A stretch of DNA of 64,000 nucleotides from Kocuria rosea (GTDB taxonomy: Bacteria; Actinomycetota; Actinomycetes; Actinomycetales; Micrococcaceae): assembly GCF_023715525.1 (NCBI RefSeq), contig NZ_JAMBOG010000011.1, positions 55,359 to 119,358 on the forward strand. The letters run 5' to 3'. The position numbers and the translations under genes were made by a program. How positions within the stretch are numbered: the first letter of the stretch is position 1; the number at the start of each line of letters is the position of its first letter. The notes beneath the pieces were generated by a model. That model was not told where the DNA came from, searched no databases, and was given only the letters and a program-made list of their open reading frames with translations. Of the stretch, positions 10,607 to 19,257 are shown piece by piece.

Positions 10607-11854
10607 TCAGTGCACGACGACGGGGTGGTAGCCCTCGGCCTCGAGCGCCCGCAGGATCTGCCGGCAGTGCTCGTGGCCCTTGGTCTCCATGTCGATGGTG
10701 ATGGAGACGTCCCCCATGCTCAGGGAGCCGCCGATGCGGGTGTGGTCCACCCCGGTGACGTTGGCGTCCTGGACGGCGATGATCCTGGAGATCAGCGCGA
10801 GCTCGCCGGGACGGTCGGTGAGCATCATCTTGATCGTCATGTAGCGCCCGGCGGCGGAGAGGCCCCGCTGGATCACCTTCAGCATCAGCATCGGGTCCAC
10901 GTTGCCGCCGGAGAGCACGACCGCCGTGCTGCCCAGGTCGGGGTAGGCGTCCCGCAGAGCCCCGTCGAGCAGGGCGGCGACGCCCACAGCGCCGGCGGGC
11001 TCGACGACGAGCTTGTTGCGCTCCAGCAGGAAGACCAGCGCCCGCGCGAGCGAGTCCTCGGAGACCGTCACGACGTCGTCGGCGAGCTCCTTGATGATGC
11101 TGAACGGCAGCTGGCCGGGCTTGCCCACGGCGATGCCGTCCGCGATCGTGGAGACCCGTTCCAGCGTCACCAGGGCGTCCCCGGCGAGCGAGGGCGGGTA
11201 GGCGGCGGCGTTCTCCGCCTGGACGCCGATCACCCGAATCGGCCGGCCGAGCTGCTCGGCGCGGGCCTTGACGGCCACGGCGAGGCCCGCGAGCAGGCCT
11301 CCCCCGCCCACGCCGGTGATGACGGTGTCGACGTCGGGCACCTGCTCCAGCAGCTCCAGCCCGAGGGTGCCCTGCCCCGCCACGATGTCCGGGTGGTCGA
11401 AGGGGTGGACGAACACGGCGCCGGTCTCCTCGGCGTGGCGCTGGGCCTCGGTGAGGGCCTCGTCCACGGTGGAGCCGTGCAGGACGACCTCGGCGCCGTG
11501 GTCCTGGGTGGCGGCGACCTTGGGCAGGGCCGCCCCGTGGGGCATGTAGATCCGGGCGCGGATGCCGAGCCGGTCGGCGGCGAGGGCCACGCCCTGGGCG
11601 TGGTTGCCGGCCGACGCGGCGACGACGCCCTGCGCCTTCTGCCCGGCCGTGAGCTTCGCCATCCGCACGTAGGCGCCCCGGACCTTGAAGGAGCCGGCGC
11701 GCTGTAGGTTCTCCGCCTTGAGGTTGACCTCCGAGCCGACCAGGCGGGACAGCGCCCGGGAGTGCGCGATCGGCGTCCGGTCGATGACCCCGTCCAGCAG
11801 CGCGGCGGCGGCCTCGATGTCGGAGAGGCGGACGGGCAGGTCGGCCAGGCTCAC
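10607..11854 (-). CDS. ilvA: Threonine ammonia-lyase (threonine dehydratase)
   Basis: PLP enzyme of 415 residues converting threonine to 2-oxobutanoate, the entry step of isoleucine synthesis. The PLP lysine is in AGSFKVRGAY (Lys at about 57), and GVGGGGLLAGLA is the glycine loop that holds the cofactor phosphate. The C terminus carries one ACT-type regulatory domain (from about YMTIKMMLTDRPGEL), as in the shorter IlvA form common in actinobacteria, which suggests allosteric control. The GTG start has a GAAGGA ribosome site. It sits downstream of the AI-2E permease gene on the same strand. Confidence 0.92.
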   Translation of the reverse strand: MSLADLPVRLSDIEAAAALLDGVIDRTPIAHSRALSRLVGSEVNLKAENLQRAGSFKVRGAYVRMAKLTAGQKAQGVVAASAGNHAQGVALAADRLGIRARIYMPHGAALPKVAATQDHGAEVVLHGSTVDEALTEAQRHAEETGAVFVHPFDHPDIVAGQGTLGLELLEQVPDVDTVITGVGGGGLLAGLAVAVKARAEQLGRPIRVIGVQAENAAAYPPSLAGDALVTLERVSTIADGIAVGKPGQLPFSIIKELADDVVTVSEDSLARALVFLLERNKLVVEPAGAVGVAALLDGALRDAYPDLGSTAVVLSGGNVDPMLMLKVIQRGLSAAGRYMTIKMMLTDRPGELALISRIIAVQDANVTGVDHTRIGGSLSMGDVSITIDMETKGHEHCRQILRALEAEGYHPVVVH

Positions 11855-11951
11855 AGCGGTCCTTCTTTCCCGGTGGGGGCGTGCGGCGGGCCGGGACCCC
11901 GGCCCCGGCCCGCGCGAGTCGCGCCCGCCAGCGGCAGGCACGCGCTCCATC

Positions 11952-13373
11952 CTAGTCGTTGCGGAGGACACCCTGATCGTCGCGGGAGGCGCCCCGGTCC
12001 TCGCGGGAGACGCTCTGGCCCCAGCCCCCGGTGCCGGGGTGCGGATCCGCCGCGATGCTGGAGTCGTGCTCGGTGTCCTTGTGGTGCTTCGCCTCGCGCT
12101 TGAGGGCGGCCCGCAGCCGCTCCTGCGCCCGGCTGCGGCGGAAGCGCACCAGCAGGGCCATGACCTGCTCCCGGGTCAGCTCGTTGCGCTTGGCGTGCTT
12201 CTTGATCTCCCACGGGAAGAAGTAGGGCTGCCAGGCGATCTCGTCGTCGTCGCGCCACTGCCGGTTCACGAGGTAGCGCAGCACCGTGTTGAGCACCGCC
12301 ATGATCGGCACCGCGAACAGGGCGCCGGCGATCCCGAACAGGATGGAGCCCGAGGCCACCGCCAGGAACACGGCCAGCGGGTGCAGGGAGACCGCCTTGC
12401 CCATCACGAGCGGCTGCAGGATGTTGGACTCGACCTGCTGAACGAGCAGCACGAAGGCGAGCATGGCCAGGGCCTTGCCGAACCCGATGGCCACGAGGGC
12501 GACCAGGACGGCGACCGCGCCGGTGAGAACGGCGCCCACGATGGGAATGAACGAGCCCAGGAACACGAGGATGCCGATCGGCAGGGCGAGGGGCACCCCC
12601 AGGAAAAAGGCGGCCAGGCCGATGCCCGCGGCGTCCACGAACGCCACGAAGCCCTGGATGCGGGCGTAGTGCACGAGCGAGGTCCAGCCGCGCCGGCCGG
12701 CCCCGTTGACGGCCCGCCGCGCGGTGGACGGGAAGAGCCCGACGATGAACAGCCAGATCCGCTCCCCGTCCATGAGGAAGAACAGCAGGGTGAAGAGCAT
12801 GATCACGGTACCGGTCAGCAGGTTGCCGGCGGTGGACCCGAAGGACATCGCGCCCGAGAGGATGGCCTGGCTGTTGTCCTGGACGGTCTCGCCGAGGTCG
12901 GCCACCCAGTCGTTGAAGGTCTCGGCGCTGATGTTCAGGGGCCCGTCCTCGAGCCAGCCCAGCAGCTGCTGGGTCCCGACCACGACGTTCTGCGACAGCT
13001 GGGCGAAGCCGAGGACGACCTGCCGGCCGGCCAGCACCAGCAGGCCCACCACGAAGCCGATCAGCCCCAGCACCGCGAGCCCCGAGGCCGCCCCCGCGGG
13101 GACGTGCTTGCTGCGCAGCCACTTCACGAGCGGGAAGAGCAGGCCCGCGAGCAGGGCCGCGATCAGCACGGGGATGATGACCACCGTGACGGTGGACAGC
13201 ATGTACCCCAGCAGCCCCACGGCCGCCAGGATGATGATCAGCCGCCACGACCACGCAGCGGCCACCCGCACCGGGATCGAGACGCCACCGGCGGCGTTGC
13301 CGTGCAGCGGCGGGAGCTCGCCGCTGCCCCCGGAGTCGGCGGGGCGCTCGGCGTCGTGCGAAGTCGAAGGCAT
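11952..13373 (-). CDS. AI-2E family (PerM-like) membrane protein
   Basis: Polytopic membrane protein of 473 residues with seven or eight hydrophobic segments. The signature of the AI-2E/PerM family is seen in GSFIPIVGAVLTG and in VQQVESNILQPLVMGKAVSLHPLAV (quoted here in parts: ESNILQPLVMGK and SLHPLAV). The cytoplasmic C-terminal tail is unusually long and charged, ending in repeated Arg/Asp/Ser turns (SREDRGASRDD). Members export signals or exchange ions; the substrate cannot be inferred. ATG 13373 has a GGAGGA site. Confidence 0.85.
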   Translation of the reverse strand: MPSTSHDAERPADSGGSGELPPLHGNAAGGVSIPVRVAAAWSWRLIIILAAVGLLGYMLSTVTVVIIPVLIAALLAGLLFPLVKWLRSKHVPAGAASGLAVLGLIGFVVGLLVLAGRQVVLGFAQLSQNVVVGTQQLLGWLEDGPLNISAETFNDWVADLGETVQDNSQAILSGAMSFGSTAGNLLTGTVIMLFTLLFFLMDGERIWLFIVGLFPSTARRAVNGAGRRGWTSLVHYARIQGFVAFVDAAGIGLAAFFLGVPLALPIGILVFLGSFIPIVGAVLTGAVAVLVALVAIGFGKALAMLAFVLLVQQVESNILQPLVMGKAVSLHPLAVFLAVASGSILFGIAGALFAVPIMAVLNTVLRYLVNRQWRDDDEIAWQPYFFPWEIKKHAKRNELTREQVMALLVRFRRSRAQERLRAALKREAKHHKDTEHDSSIAADPHPGTGGWGQSVSREDRGASRDDQGVLRND

Positions 13374-13476
13374 GGTGCCATCCTCCCACGCACCTCCGCC
13401 GCGAGACCCGGACGCGCGGGGGCCGGCAGCGGCTCTGCTGCCGTGCACGCCGCCCGCACGGTGGGAGACTGGGGCC

Positions 13477-14073
13477 ATGTCGCGCACCTTCCTCCGGATC
13501 CTCGCCCAGCGCCGTCCGGCGCCCGCCCTGACCCCGGACGCGCCTCCGCGCGAGGAGCTGGAGGCCGTGCTCCGCGCGGCCGCGGGAGCCGGCGGGCAGG
13601 GACTGACCTGGCGGGTGGCCGTGACGACGCGCCGGTCCGCGCCGGAGCTGGCGGCCGCGATGGCGGGCCTGCGGCGGGTGCCGGACATGACGGAGCCGGT
13701 CCAGCGGCTCAAGGGCAAGCAGCTGCGCCGGCTGGCCGCGTTCCGGGGCTCGCTGAAGTGGGCGAGCACGGGCGGGATGTGCTGCGCCCTGATCTTCAGC
13801 CCGGACTCCGGCCTGCCGGCTCCGCGCAAGGAGCAGCGGGCCTCGGCGTACGGGGCCCGGGCCCTGCTCGAGGCGGCGTTCTGGGCCGCCGGGTGGGGCA
13901 CCGTGTGGACCCCCCGGGACGGTGGGGACGAGGCCGCGGTCCGCGCCTTCTACGCGCTCTCCGAGGAGGAGCGGATCCTGGGCTGGCTGTTCGTGGGGCA
14001 CCCGCCCCGCGGGGCGGCCGCGGACCACGCGGCGACCCTCCCGGTCGTCGATCCCCCGGTGACCTACTTCTGA
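13477..14073 (+). CDS. Nitroreductase family flavoprotein
   Basis: Protein of 198 residues of the FMN-dependent nitroreductase fold. Seen: an N-terminal segment SRTFLRILAQRRPAPAL resembling the phosphate-binding R-x-x-R-x-F region, the central helix ASAYGARALLEAAFWAAGWG, and the GWLFVGHPP strand typical of YdjA-like small nitroreductases. It would reduce nitro, quinone or enone substrates with NAD(P)H. The ATG at 13477 is divergent from the AI-2E gene and the transcript ends at a hairpin shared with the Bax inhibitor gene. Confidence 0.8.
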   Translation: MSRTFLRILAQRRPAPALTPDAPPREELEAVLRAAAGAGGQGLTWRVAVTTRRSAPELAAAMAGLRRVPDMTEPVQRLKGKQLRRLAAFRGSLKWASTGGMCCALIFSPDSGLPAPRKEQRASAYGARALLEAAFWAAGWGTVWTPRDGGDEAAVRAFYALSEEERILGWLFVGHPPRGAAADHAATLPVVDPPVTYF

Positions 14074-14136
14074 GGCCCCGCCGCCCGCATGGGCCGCGAC
14101 CCGTCGGCCGCCACCGCGTGCGTGCCGGCCGGACAG

Positions 14137-14177
14137 GCCGACGGCCCGGACCCCCTGCGGGGTTCCGGGCCGTCGGC
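14137..14177. terminator. Bidirectional terminator
   Basis: A 14-bp perfect stem (GCCGACGGCCCGGA with TCCGGGCCGTCGGC) lies between the convergent nitroreductase and Bax inhibitor genes. Confidence 0.8.
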
Positions 14178-14203
14178 TGGTGCGAGGAGCGGTGAGGCGG
14201 GGA

Positions 14204-15103
14204 TCACTCGGAGGTCATCTGGCGGATGATGGCGAGCACGCGCAGGATCTCCACGTAGGTCCACACGAGGGTGACCGTGAGACCGAACGCGGCGGACCAG
14301 GCGGCCCGCTCCGGGACGCCGGACTCGACGCCGTGCTTGATGTTCTCGAAGTCCATCACGAAGCTGTACGCGGCGAGCAGGATCGCGATGGCGCCGATCG
14401 CCAGGCCCAGCCACGGCCCCAGCGGGCTCTCGGTGCGGATGTCGAAGCCGAACAGCAGGACGGCGCCGAGGTTGACCAGCGCGAAGATGGCGTACGCCAT
14501 CAGCGCGACCATGAAGATCCGGGTGGCCTTGGCGGAGGCGCGCAGCTTGCCGGAGCGGAACAGCACCAGCACGGAGGTGAACACCGCGATGGTGCCGATG
14601 ACCGCCTGCACGACGATGCCCGGGAAGTTCAGCTCGAACATGCCGGAGATCCCGCCGAGGAACATGCCCTCGAAGAGGCCGTAGGCGAGGATCAGCGCGG
14701 GCGAGGGCTGGCGCTTGAACGCGTTGACGAGCCCGAGCACGAAGCCGATCAGGGCGCCCGGCAGGGCGAGGACCGGCATGACCCACCCGGCGAGGGCGCC
14801 GAGGACGACGGCGCCCAGCACCGTGGCGGTGCGCATGATGACGTCGTCGTAGGTCATCCGCCCGGTCTGATTGGTGCCCGCGGCCGGCGCGTTGTAGAGC
14901 GCGTCCAGGGGCTCGGCGGAGTACGCGGCGTTGTGCGGACGGCCGTAGCCCTGGCCGTAGCCGGGCTGTCCGTAGCCCTGGTTGTAGCCGGGCTGCTGGT
15001 AGCGGGGCCCGTGGGACGCCTGTCCGTACTGGGCCCCGTAGGGCTGGGCGCCACCGGCGCCCGACTTGGTGAGATCGCGGAGGAGCGGGTTTCCGCCGGG
15101 CAT
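14204..15103 (-). CDS. Bax inhibitor-1/YccA family membrane protein
   Basis: Protein of 299 residues with about seven transmembrane segments of the TMBIM/BI-1 fold, a family of pH-sensitive calcium leak channels. The N-terminal cytoplasmic tail is long and rich in Gly, Tyr and Gln (repeats of GYGQPGYGQ type, about residues 25-50), as in other actinobacterial members. ATG 15103 is chosen because GGAAGGA stands 7 bases ahead; the upstream ATG lacks a site. It is a single gene with a hairpin after the stop. Confidence 0.88.
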   Translation of the reverse strand: MPGGNPLLRDLTKSGAGGAQPYGAQYGQASHGPRYQQPGYNQGYGQPGYGQGYGRPHNAAYSAEPLDALYNAPAAGTNQTGRMTYDDVIMRTATVLGAVVLGALAGWVMPVLALPGALIGFVLGLVNAFKRQPSPALILAYGLFEGMFLGGISGMFELNFPGIVVQAVIGTIAVFTSVLVLFRSGKLRASAKATRIFMVALMAYAIFALVNLGAVLLFGFDIRTESPLGPWLGLAIGAIAILLAAYSFVMDFENIKHGVESGVPERAAWSAAFGLTVTLVWTYVEILRVLAIIRQMTSE

Positions 15104-15124
15104 GTGTCGGTCCTTCCCTGGCAC

Positions 15125-15450
15125 TGAATGTGCGTGATGTGCCTCCAGGGTAGCAACGCCACCCTCGCGAGAGCAGGAGATCTGCTGTGCTTAAGCCGTG
15201 GGCGTGCGCGCCCGGCCCGCCGGCGGGGGCCGGGCGCGCCCCGGCACCGGAGCGGAGCGCCCACCGCCGACTGTTTGCTATAGCACGTTTATGTGTCGCC
15301 CGGGCACGGCCACATGTCGGAGACCCTTGTGCGTGCGGCGTGCATGGACGAAGGTATCGGTCACGGGGAGACCCGGGGGTCCGGCGACGGATCCCGTGGC
15401 ACCGGTTCTGTGACACCGACGGGGGGTCGGACGAGCCGGCACCGGTGCAG
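15125..15450. other. Intergenic stretch without a convincing gene
   Basis: About 325 bases between the Bax inhibitor start and the monooxygenase terminator. It holds a GC hairpin at about 15207-15238 and a ten-base palindrome TGCTATAGCA at 15276-15285, which could be a promoter element for a short RNA, but no reading frame has coding character. Confidence 0.4.
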
Positions 15451-15452
15451 TG

Positions 15453-15490
15453 CTGAGGCCGGGACGGCTGGGGGGCCGTCCCGGCCTCAG
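15453..15490 (-). terminator. Terminator of the monooxygenase gene
   Basis: A 15-bp perfect stem CTGAGGCCGGGACGG with CCGTCCCGGCCTCAG begins within the stop codon of the gene. Confidence 0.75.
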
Positions 15491-16587
15491 CGGCATTCCT
15501 GGAGACCGGCGGTCCGCGGCCGCGGCGCCGGACCGGCGCCGTCGCGGAGGGCGCGCACCGCTTCGAGGGCCGCGGCCCGCCCGGCCCGGGTCGCCCCGAG
15601 GGTCGAGGCGGACGCGCCGTAGCCGACCAGCAGCACCCTCCTGTCGCGCAGCACGCGCACGCCGTCCGTCCGGATGCCGCCGCCGGCCTCGCGCAGCCGC
15701 AGCGGGGCGAGGTGGTCGAGCGCGGGCCGGAAGCCCGTGGCCCACAGGATCGCGTCGGCCCGGACCCGGCGGCCGTCGGCGAGGAGGACGCCCTCGGGCG
15801 TCACCGACCGCAGCGGGCCCGCCGAGACGAGGATCCCGGCCTCGATCCCGGCCCGGTAGGGGCCGGTCAGGGGCAGGCCGGTGGACGAGACCACGCTCGC
15901 CGGCGCCAGGCCGGCCCGCGTCCGCTCGTCCACCCGCCGCTCGACGTCCCGGCCCCAGTCCGCGTCGAACTCCCGGGCGGTGAAGCCCGGGGGCCGGCGC
16001 GTGACCCAGGTGGTCGTGGCCCCGGCCGCGGCCAGCTGCAGCAGGAACTGCACGGCCGAAGTGCCACCGCCGACCACCACCACGTGCCGGCCGCGGAACT
16101 CCTCGGCGGTGCGGAAGTCGTGCGTGTGCAGCTGCCGGCCGCGGAACGACTCCCGGCCGGGATAGTAGGGCCAGTACGGGCGGTCCCAGGTCCCGGTGCC
16201 GTTGATGACGAGGGCGGTCTCCCGCACGGCGTCGTCGGCGAGCACCTCGAGCGGGCCGTCGGCGGAGGAGGCGAGCACTCGCCGCACGGCCGCCGGCCGG
16301 TGGACGGGCAGACCGAAGCGCTGCTCGTACTCGCCGTAGTACCGGGCGACGACGGCGGAGGCCGGCTCGGCCGGGTCGGCGTCGCCGAGGGCCAGGCCGG
16401 GCAGGTCGTGCACGCGGTGGGCCGCCCCCAGGGTCAGCGACGGCCACCGGTGCCGCCACGCCCCTCCCGGCCCGGGGTTAGCGTCGAGGACGACAAACTC
16501 CTCCTCGGGCACCAGCCCCTGCCGCCGCAGGTGGTAGGCGGCGGACAGGCCGGCCTGCCCGGCCCCGATCACCACGACCTTCAACAC
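15487..16587 (-). CDS. NAD(P)-binding flavin monooxygenase-like protein
   Basis: Two-dinucleotide-binding-domain flavoprotein of 366 residues. The N-terminal FAD fold has GAGQAGLSAAYHL, a typical flavin-containing monooxygenase sequence GGAWRHRWPSL follows, the central NADPH fold has VVGGGTSAVQFL, and ATGFRP is the conserved C-terminal ATG motif. It would oxygenate an N or S atom of an unknown substrate, or act as an oxidoreductase. The GTG start has GGAGG 4 bases upstream. It sits behind an inverted repeat that may be an operator. Confidence 0.82.
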   Translation of the reverse strand: MLKVVVIGAGQAGLSAAYHLRRQGLVPEEEFVVLDANPGPGGAWRHRWPSLTLGAAHRVHDLPGLALGDADPAEPASAVVARYYGEYEQRFGLPVHRPAAVRRVLASSADGPLEVLADDAVRETALVINGTGTWDRPYWPYYPGRESFRGRQLHTHDFRTAEEFRGRHVVVVGGGTSAVQFLLQLAAAGATTTWVTRRPPGFTAREFDADWGRDVERRVDERTRAGLAPASVVSSTGLPLTGPYRAGIEAGILVSAGPLRSVTPEGVLLADGRRVRADAILWATGFRPALDHLAPLRLREAGGGIRTDGVRVLRDRRVLLVGYGASASTLGATRAGRAAALEAVRALRDGAGPAPRPRTAGLQECR

Positions 16588-16599
16588 GACGCCTCCATG

Positions 16600-16624
16600 G
16601 TTGACGTTTCAACAATCAGTCAAC
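16600..16624 (-). promoter_or_regulatory. Inverted-repeat operator candidate ahead of the monooxygenase
   Basis: GTTGA-CGTT-TCAAC at 16600-16613 is an inverted repeat, followed by a further GTCAAC at 16619-16624. TTGAC/GTCAA half-sites are typical of small regulators such as MarR or TetR types. It lies 13 bases from the start codon, where binding could block transcription. The regulator is not in the window as far as I can tell. Confidence 0.35.
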
Positions 16625-16842
16625 GGGAAGGAGGCCCGCGGTATTCCGGCCGATGCCCCCGCCGCAGTCCACGGCGTGGGCGCCGGTGGCGGCCGACCAG
16701 CAGCTCGCTATGGTCCTGCCGCCGGCGAGCAGGACGTTCTCGACCTGGACCGCGACGTGTTCCTCCGTGCATCTCGTGGTGGCTGATGGACGCCTCTCCT
16801 GGCGGTGGCGGGACCATTCCTGCTCCGCGGGATTCGCCCGGC
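16625..16842. other. Intergenic stretch, nothing recognised
   Basis: About 220 bases between the operator candidate and the stop of the broken secreted-protein gene; no convincing ORF or structure seen. Confidence 0.4.
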
Positions 16843-17523
16843 CTAGCCGGTGGGCTGTGTCAGGTCGGGCTGCTCACCGGTAGCGGCCCGGTCGAGCAGG
16901 TCGCACACGTCGAAGACGTACTCGGTGGTGTTCTCCACGATCTCCACCTCGGCAATCACCGGTGGTTCCCCGCCGGGCTCGGGGACGGACTCCAGGGTGG
17001 CCGTGCTGACGAGGCGTCCGGAGAGGTAGAGGAACGCCGGTGGCAGCCCCTCCTCGACCAGGGCCTGGATGTCGCCCTCCTCCTGGGCGAAGACCATCGC
17101 GGGGCCGGGGTAGTCGAACGTGGCGGAGAGACCGTCGGCGTAGTAGGTCTCCACGGGGGCGGAGTCCAGGAGGATGTCCTCCAGCGTCGCCCCGTCCGAG
17201 GCGCGAGTGATATCCAGGGCGATCGACCCGCCGTACTCCACGACGGTGTCGCCGTCCTCGGTCACGAGGGCGCGGTACGTGGCGGGCTCGACGTCCTCCT
17301 GGGTGATGGTGACCTCCGAGTCGCACAGCGGCAGGGTCACCGGCGCGTAGAACTCCTCGGGCAAGGGCACGAGCTTCCCGTGGGTGCTGGCCGGCGGCCA
17401 CTGGAGCTCGCCGGGCTACTCGGGCGGCGGGGCGGGCTCGGTCGGGCCCACGGCGGTGGACGGGGCGACGAGGGCGAGACAGACCACGGCGCAGGCAGCG
17501 GCGAGCCGGTGGGCGGTGTTCAT
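16843..17523 (-). pseudogene. Secreted protein gene interrupted by an in-frame amber codon
   Basis: A good start (ATG 17523, GGAG upstream) opens a signal peptide MNTAHRLAAACAVVCLALV. After about 35 codons a TAG at 17416-17418 stops translation, then the same frame continues open for about 190 codons with normal codon usage to the stop at 16843. The body is acidic and beta-rich (for example LPLCDSEVTITQEDVEP) with two cysteines, as expected of an exported domain. Either a nonsense mutation inactivated the gene, or the TAG is a sequence error. Restart at an internal GTG or TTG would give a protein without a signal. Confidence 0.65.
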
Positions 17524-17891
17524 GGCTGCTCCTCGGGGCGTGGTGCCAAGGACGGACCGGGCGCAGTCCACGGCTGGTGCAGTAGATGGATGCGGAAGCG
17601 CGGGCAGCATCGAAACCGCCCCACGGCTCCAGTGTCCACACCGGGCTAGAACGGAGGGCACCGAGCAGGAGTTGACCATCTGATCGTTATCCCCCTGCTC
17701 CCAGAACCGTCACAATCGGCGCGGAGCACGCGCACGACCGGACGCCCCGGCGTCCACGACGAGGACCGGGGCGTTCGTGCTGCCTGATGCCCCGTGCCGG
17801 GCTAGCGGTCACGGCCGGCCGCACCGGGGGATCGTCGGCGCGAGGCCTCGGCCTGCGCAGCCGAGCCGTCCGTGACCCCGGCCTCCTCGGT
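17524..17891. other. Intergenic stretch carrying repeat copy 1
   Basis: 368 bases between the start of the broken secreted gene and the stop of the SnoaL-like gene. It holds the first of three hairpin repeats at 17742-17784 and otherwise no gene that I can support. Confidence 0.45.
17742..17784. repeat. Hairpin repeat, copy 1 of 3
   Basis: Stem ACGCCCCGG (17742-17750) with CCGGGGCGT (17766-17774), followed by TCGTGCTGCC. It shares stem and downstream tail with copies near 18.5 and 19.2 kb, all in gaps between short accessory genes. Confidence 0.6.
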
Positions 17892-18353
17892 TCAGGCCAG
17901 TCCGAGCTGCTGGGCGATGCTCATCATGTCGAGGTAACGGTGGTCCTCCGCGGTCAGCCCGTCCTCGCCCTCCCTGCTGAAGACGGCCATGGGGACAGAC
18001 AGCCGTTGCCCGGTGGGCGGCACTTCCCCGGCCGGCGTCGTCAGCGGCCCGGTGTGGGTGCCCACGAACAGCACCCGGGAGGCGGCCTTGGGCCCGTCCA
18101 CGACCACCTCCTCCAGCTGCAGCACCATGTCCGGCATCGCGGTGAACCACTGCTGGATGTCCTGCTGGATCGCAGCCCGTCCGCGCACCGGCTCCGGGGA
18201 GGCGGTGGTGTAGACGACGGCGTCCGGGCTGTAGAAAGCGGCGTAGGCGGCGGCGTCGTGGGCATTGAGCGCGGCAATGATCTTTTCGGCCTTCTCGCGC
18301 TGATCTCCGGCGCCGGGCACCGGCCCGGCGACCGACGTGGGGATGTCGCTCAT
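17892..18353 (-). CDS. SnoaL-like / nuclear transport factor 2 fold protein
   Basis: Cytosolic protein of 153 residues with the cystatin-like NTF2 fold of the SnoaL-like ester cyclase or steroid isomerase group. Seen: the helix EKIIAALNAHDAAAYAAFY, the loop SPDAVVYTTASPEPVRGRAA, and a strand pattern ending VPMAVFSREGEDGL. ATG 18353 has GGAGGA upstream. The group includes polyketide cyclases and many proteins without known reaction, so a small-molecule binding role is all that can be said. Confidence 0.75.
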   Translation of the reverse strand: MSDIPTSVAGPVPGAGDQREKAEKIIAALNAHDAAAYAAFYSPDAVVYTTASPEPVRGRAAIQQDIQQWFTAMPDMVLQLEEVVVDGPKAASRVLFVGTHTGPLTTPAGEVPPTGQRLSVPMAVFSREGEDGLTAEDHRYLDMMSIAQQLGLA

Positions 18354-18504
18354 GGTGTCCTCCGATTCCTGCGTGTCCGGCCCGGATCCGGGGCCGGTGT
18401 CTCGACGGTAGGCACCGGCCGGCGACGACCCCAAGGGAACCAGCCGGATCGTCGCCGGCCCGTGACTCCTGGCGGATCCGTGACGGTGGCCGCCATGTCC
18501 GGCA

Positions 18505-18548
18505 CCGCCCCGGCGCTCCATCACGGAGGCCGGGGCGTTCACATTGCC
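18505..18548. repeat. Hairpin repeat, copy 2 of 3
   Basis: Stem CGCCCCGGC (18506-18514) with GCCGGGGCG (18529-18537), then TTCACATTGCC. It lies between the divergent SnoaL-like and cupin genes, so it is not simply a terminator of either one. Confidence 0.6.
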
Positions 18549-18598
18549 GGGCCTTCCGCAGGCACGGGAGCCACCGTCGAGGACCCGTCCTAGACTGG

Positions 18599-19201
18599 GT
18601 GGCGGGGGCGATGGTCATGGACTGGACCGAGGACCAGATTGCGCAGATGCGGCAGGGACGGACCGTCTACCGCGACGAGTCGCAGAGCACGTCGCTGGTT
18701 TGGCTCCGGACCGGCGCAGAGACGGGCGGGGAGTACGGCCTCATCTACGCGGAGTACGCCCCGGGAGGCCGGGTGTTTCCCCATTTCCACACGCTCTACG
18801 TGGAGACGTTCCACGTCTTCGACGGACTCGTCGAGGGCAGGGTCGCCGGTCGGGAGGTGCATCTGGAGACCGGGGACGAAGCCGTGGTGCCCAAGCGGGC
18901 GGTGCACGAGTTCCGCATCTCCGGTGACCGGGTGGGACGTGCCGTGGTGGAGCTGCGCCCGGCCCACCCCGGGTTCGAGAAGTGGGTGGTCGCCCTGCAG
19001 AACATGGCCGCCGACGGTCTGACCCACCCGGACGGGCGTCCGAAGAACCTCTATCACCTGGCGCTGATCCTCGTGGAGTCCGACATCCACCTGCCCGGCG
19101 CAGGCCGGGCCATGACGCCGGTGTTCCGTCTGCTGGCCGCGGCGGCCCGGCGCAAGGGCATCGACCGACAGCTCGAGCAGCGGTACTACCGCCGGACCTG
19201 A
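18599..19201 (+). CDS. Cupin domain protein
   Basis: Protein of about 200 residues with a single cupin beta barrel. Motif 1 is seen as FPHFHTLYVETFHVFDG (histidines and glutamate for metal) and motif 2 as VVPKRAVHEFRIS (His). The C-terminal third is helical with a basic end. A TAGACT box at 18591-18596 lies directly ahead, so the mRNA is probably leaderless or nearly so; the start could be GTG 18599, ATG 18611 or ATG 18617. A dioxygenase or sugar-binding role is possible; the substrate is unknown. Confidence 0.75.
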   Translation: MAGAMVMDWTEDQIAQMRQGRTVYRDESQSTSLVWLRTGAETGGEYGLIYAEYAPGGRVFPHFHTLYVETFHVFDGLVEGRVAGREVHLETGDEAVVPKRAVHEFRISGDRVGRAVVELRPAHPGFEKWVVALQNMAADGLTHPDGRPKNLYHLALILVESDIHLPGAGRAMTPVFRLLAAAARRKGIDRQLEQRYYRRT

Positions 19202-19202
19202 C

Positions 19203-19247
19203 AACGCCCCGGCACTGCACGAGGGCGGCCAAGGCGTTCGCACTGCC
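19203..19247. repeat. Hairpin repeat, copy 3 of 3
   Basis: Begins 1 base after the cupin stop: AACGCCCCGGC on the left and GGCGTTCGCACTGCC on the right, with an imperfect stem. It lies between the convergent cupin and lipoprotein genes and could terminate both. Confidence 0.55.
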
Positions 19248-19257
19248 CGCGAGAGGG

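Noticed and set aside
15187..15456. 89-codon plus frame between the Bax inhibitor and monooxygenase genes
   Set aside because: No ribosome site, no codon bias, Cys/Arg-rich; overlaps hairpins.
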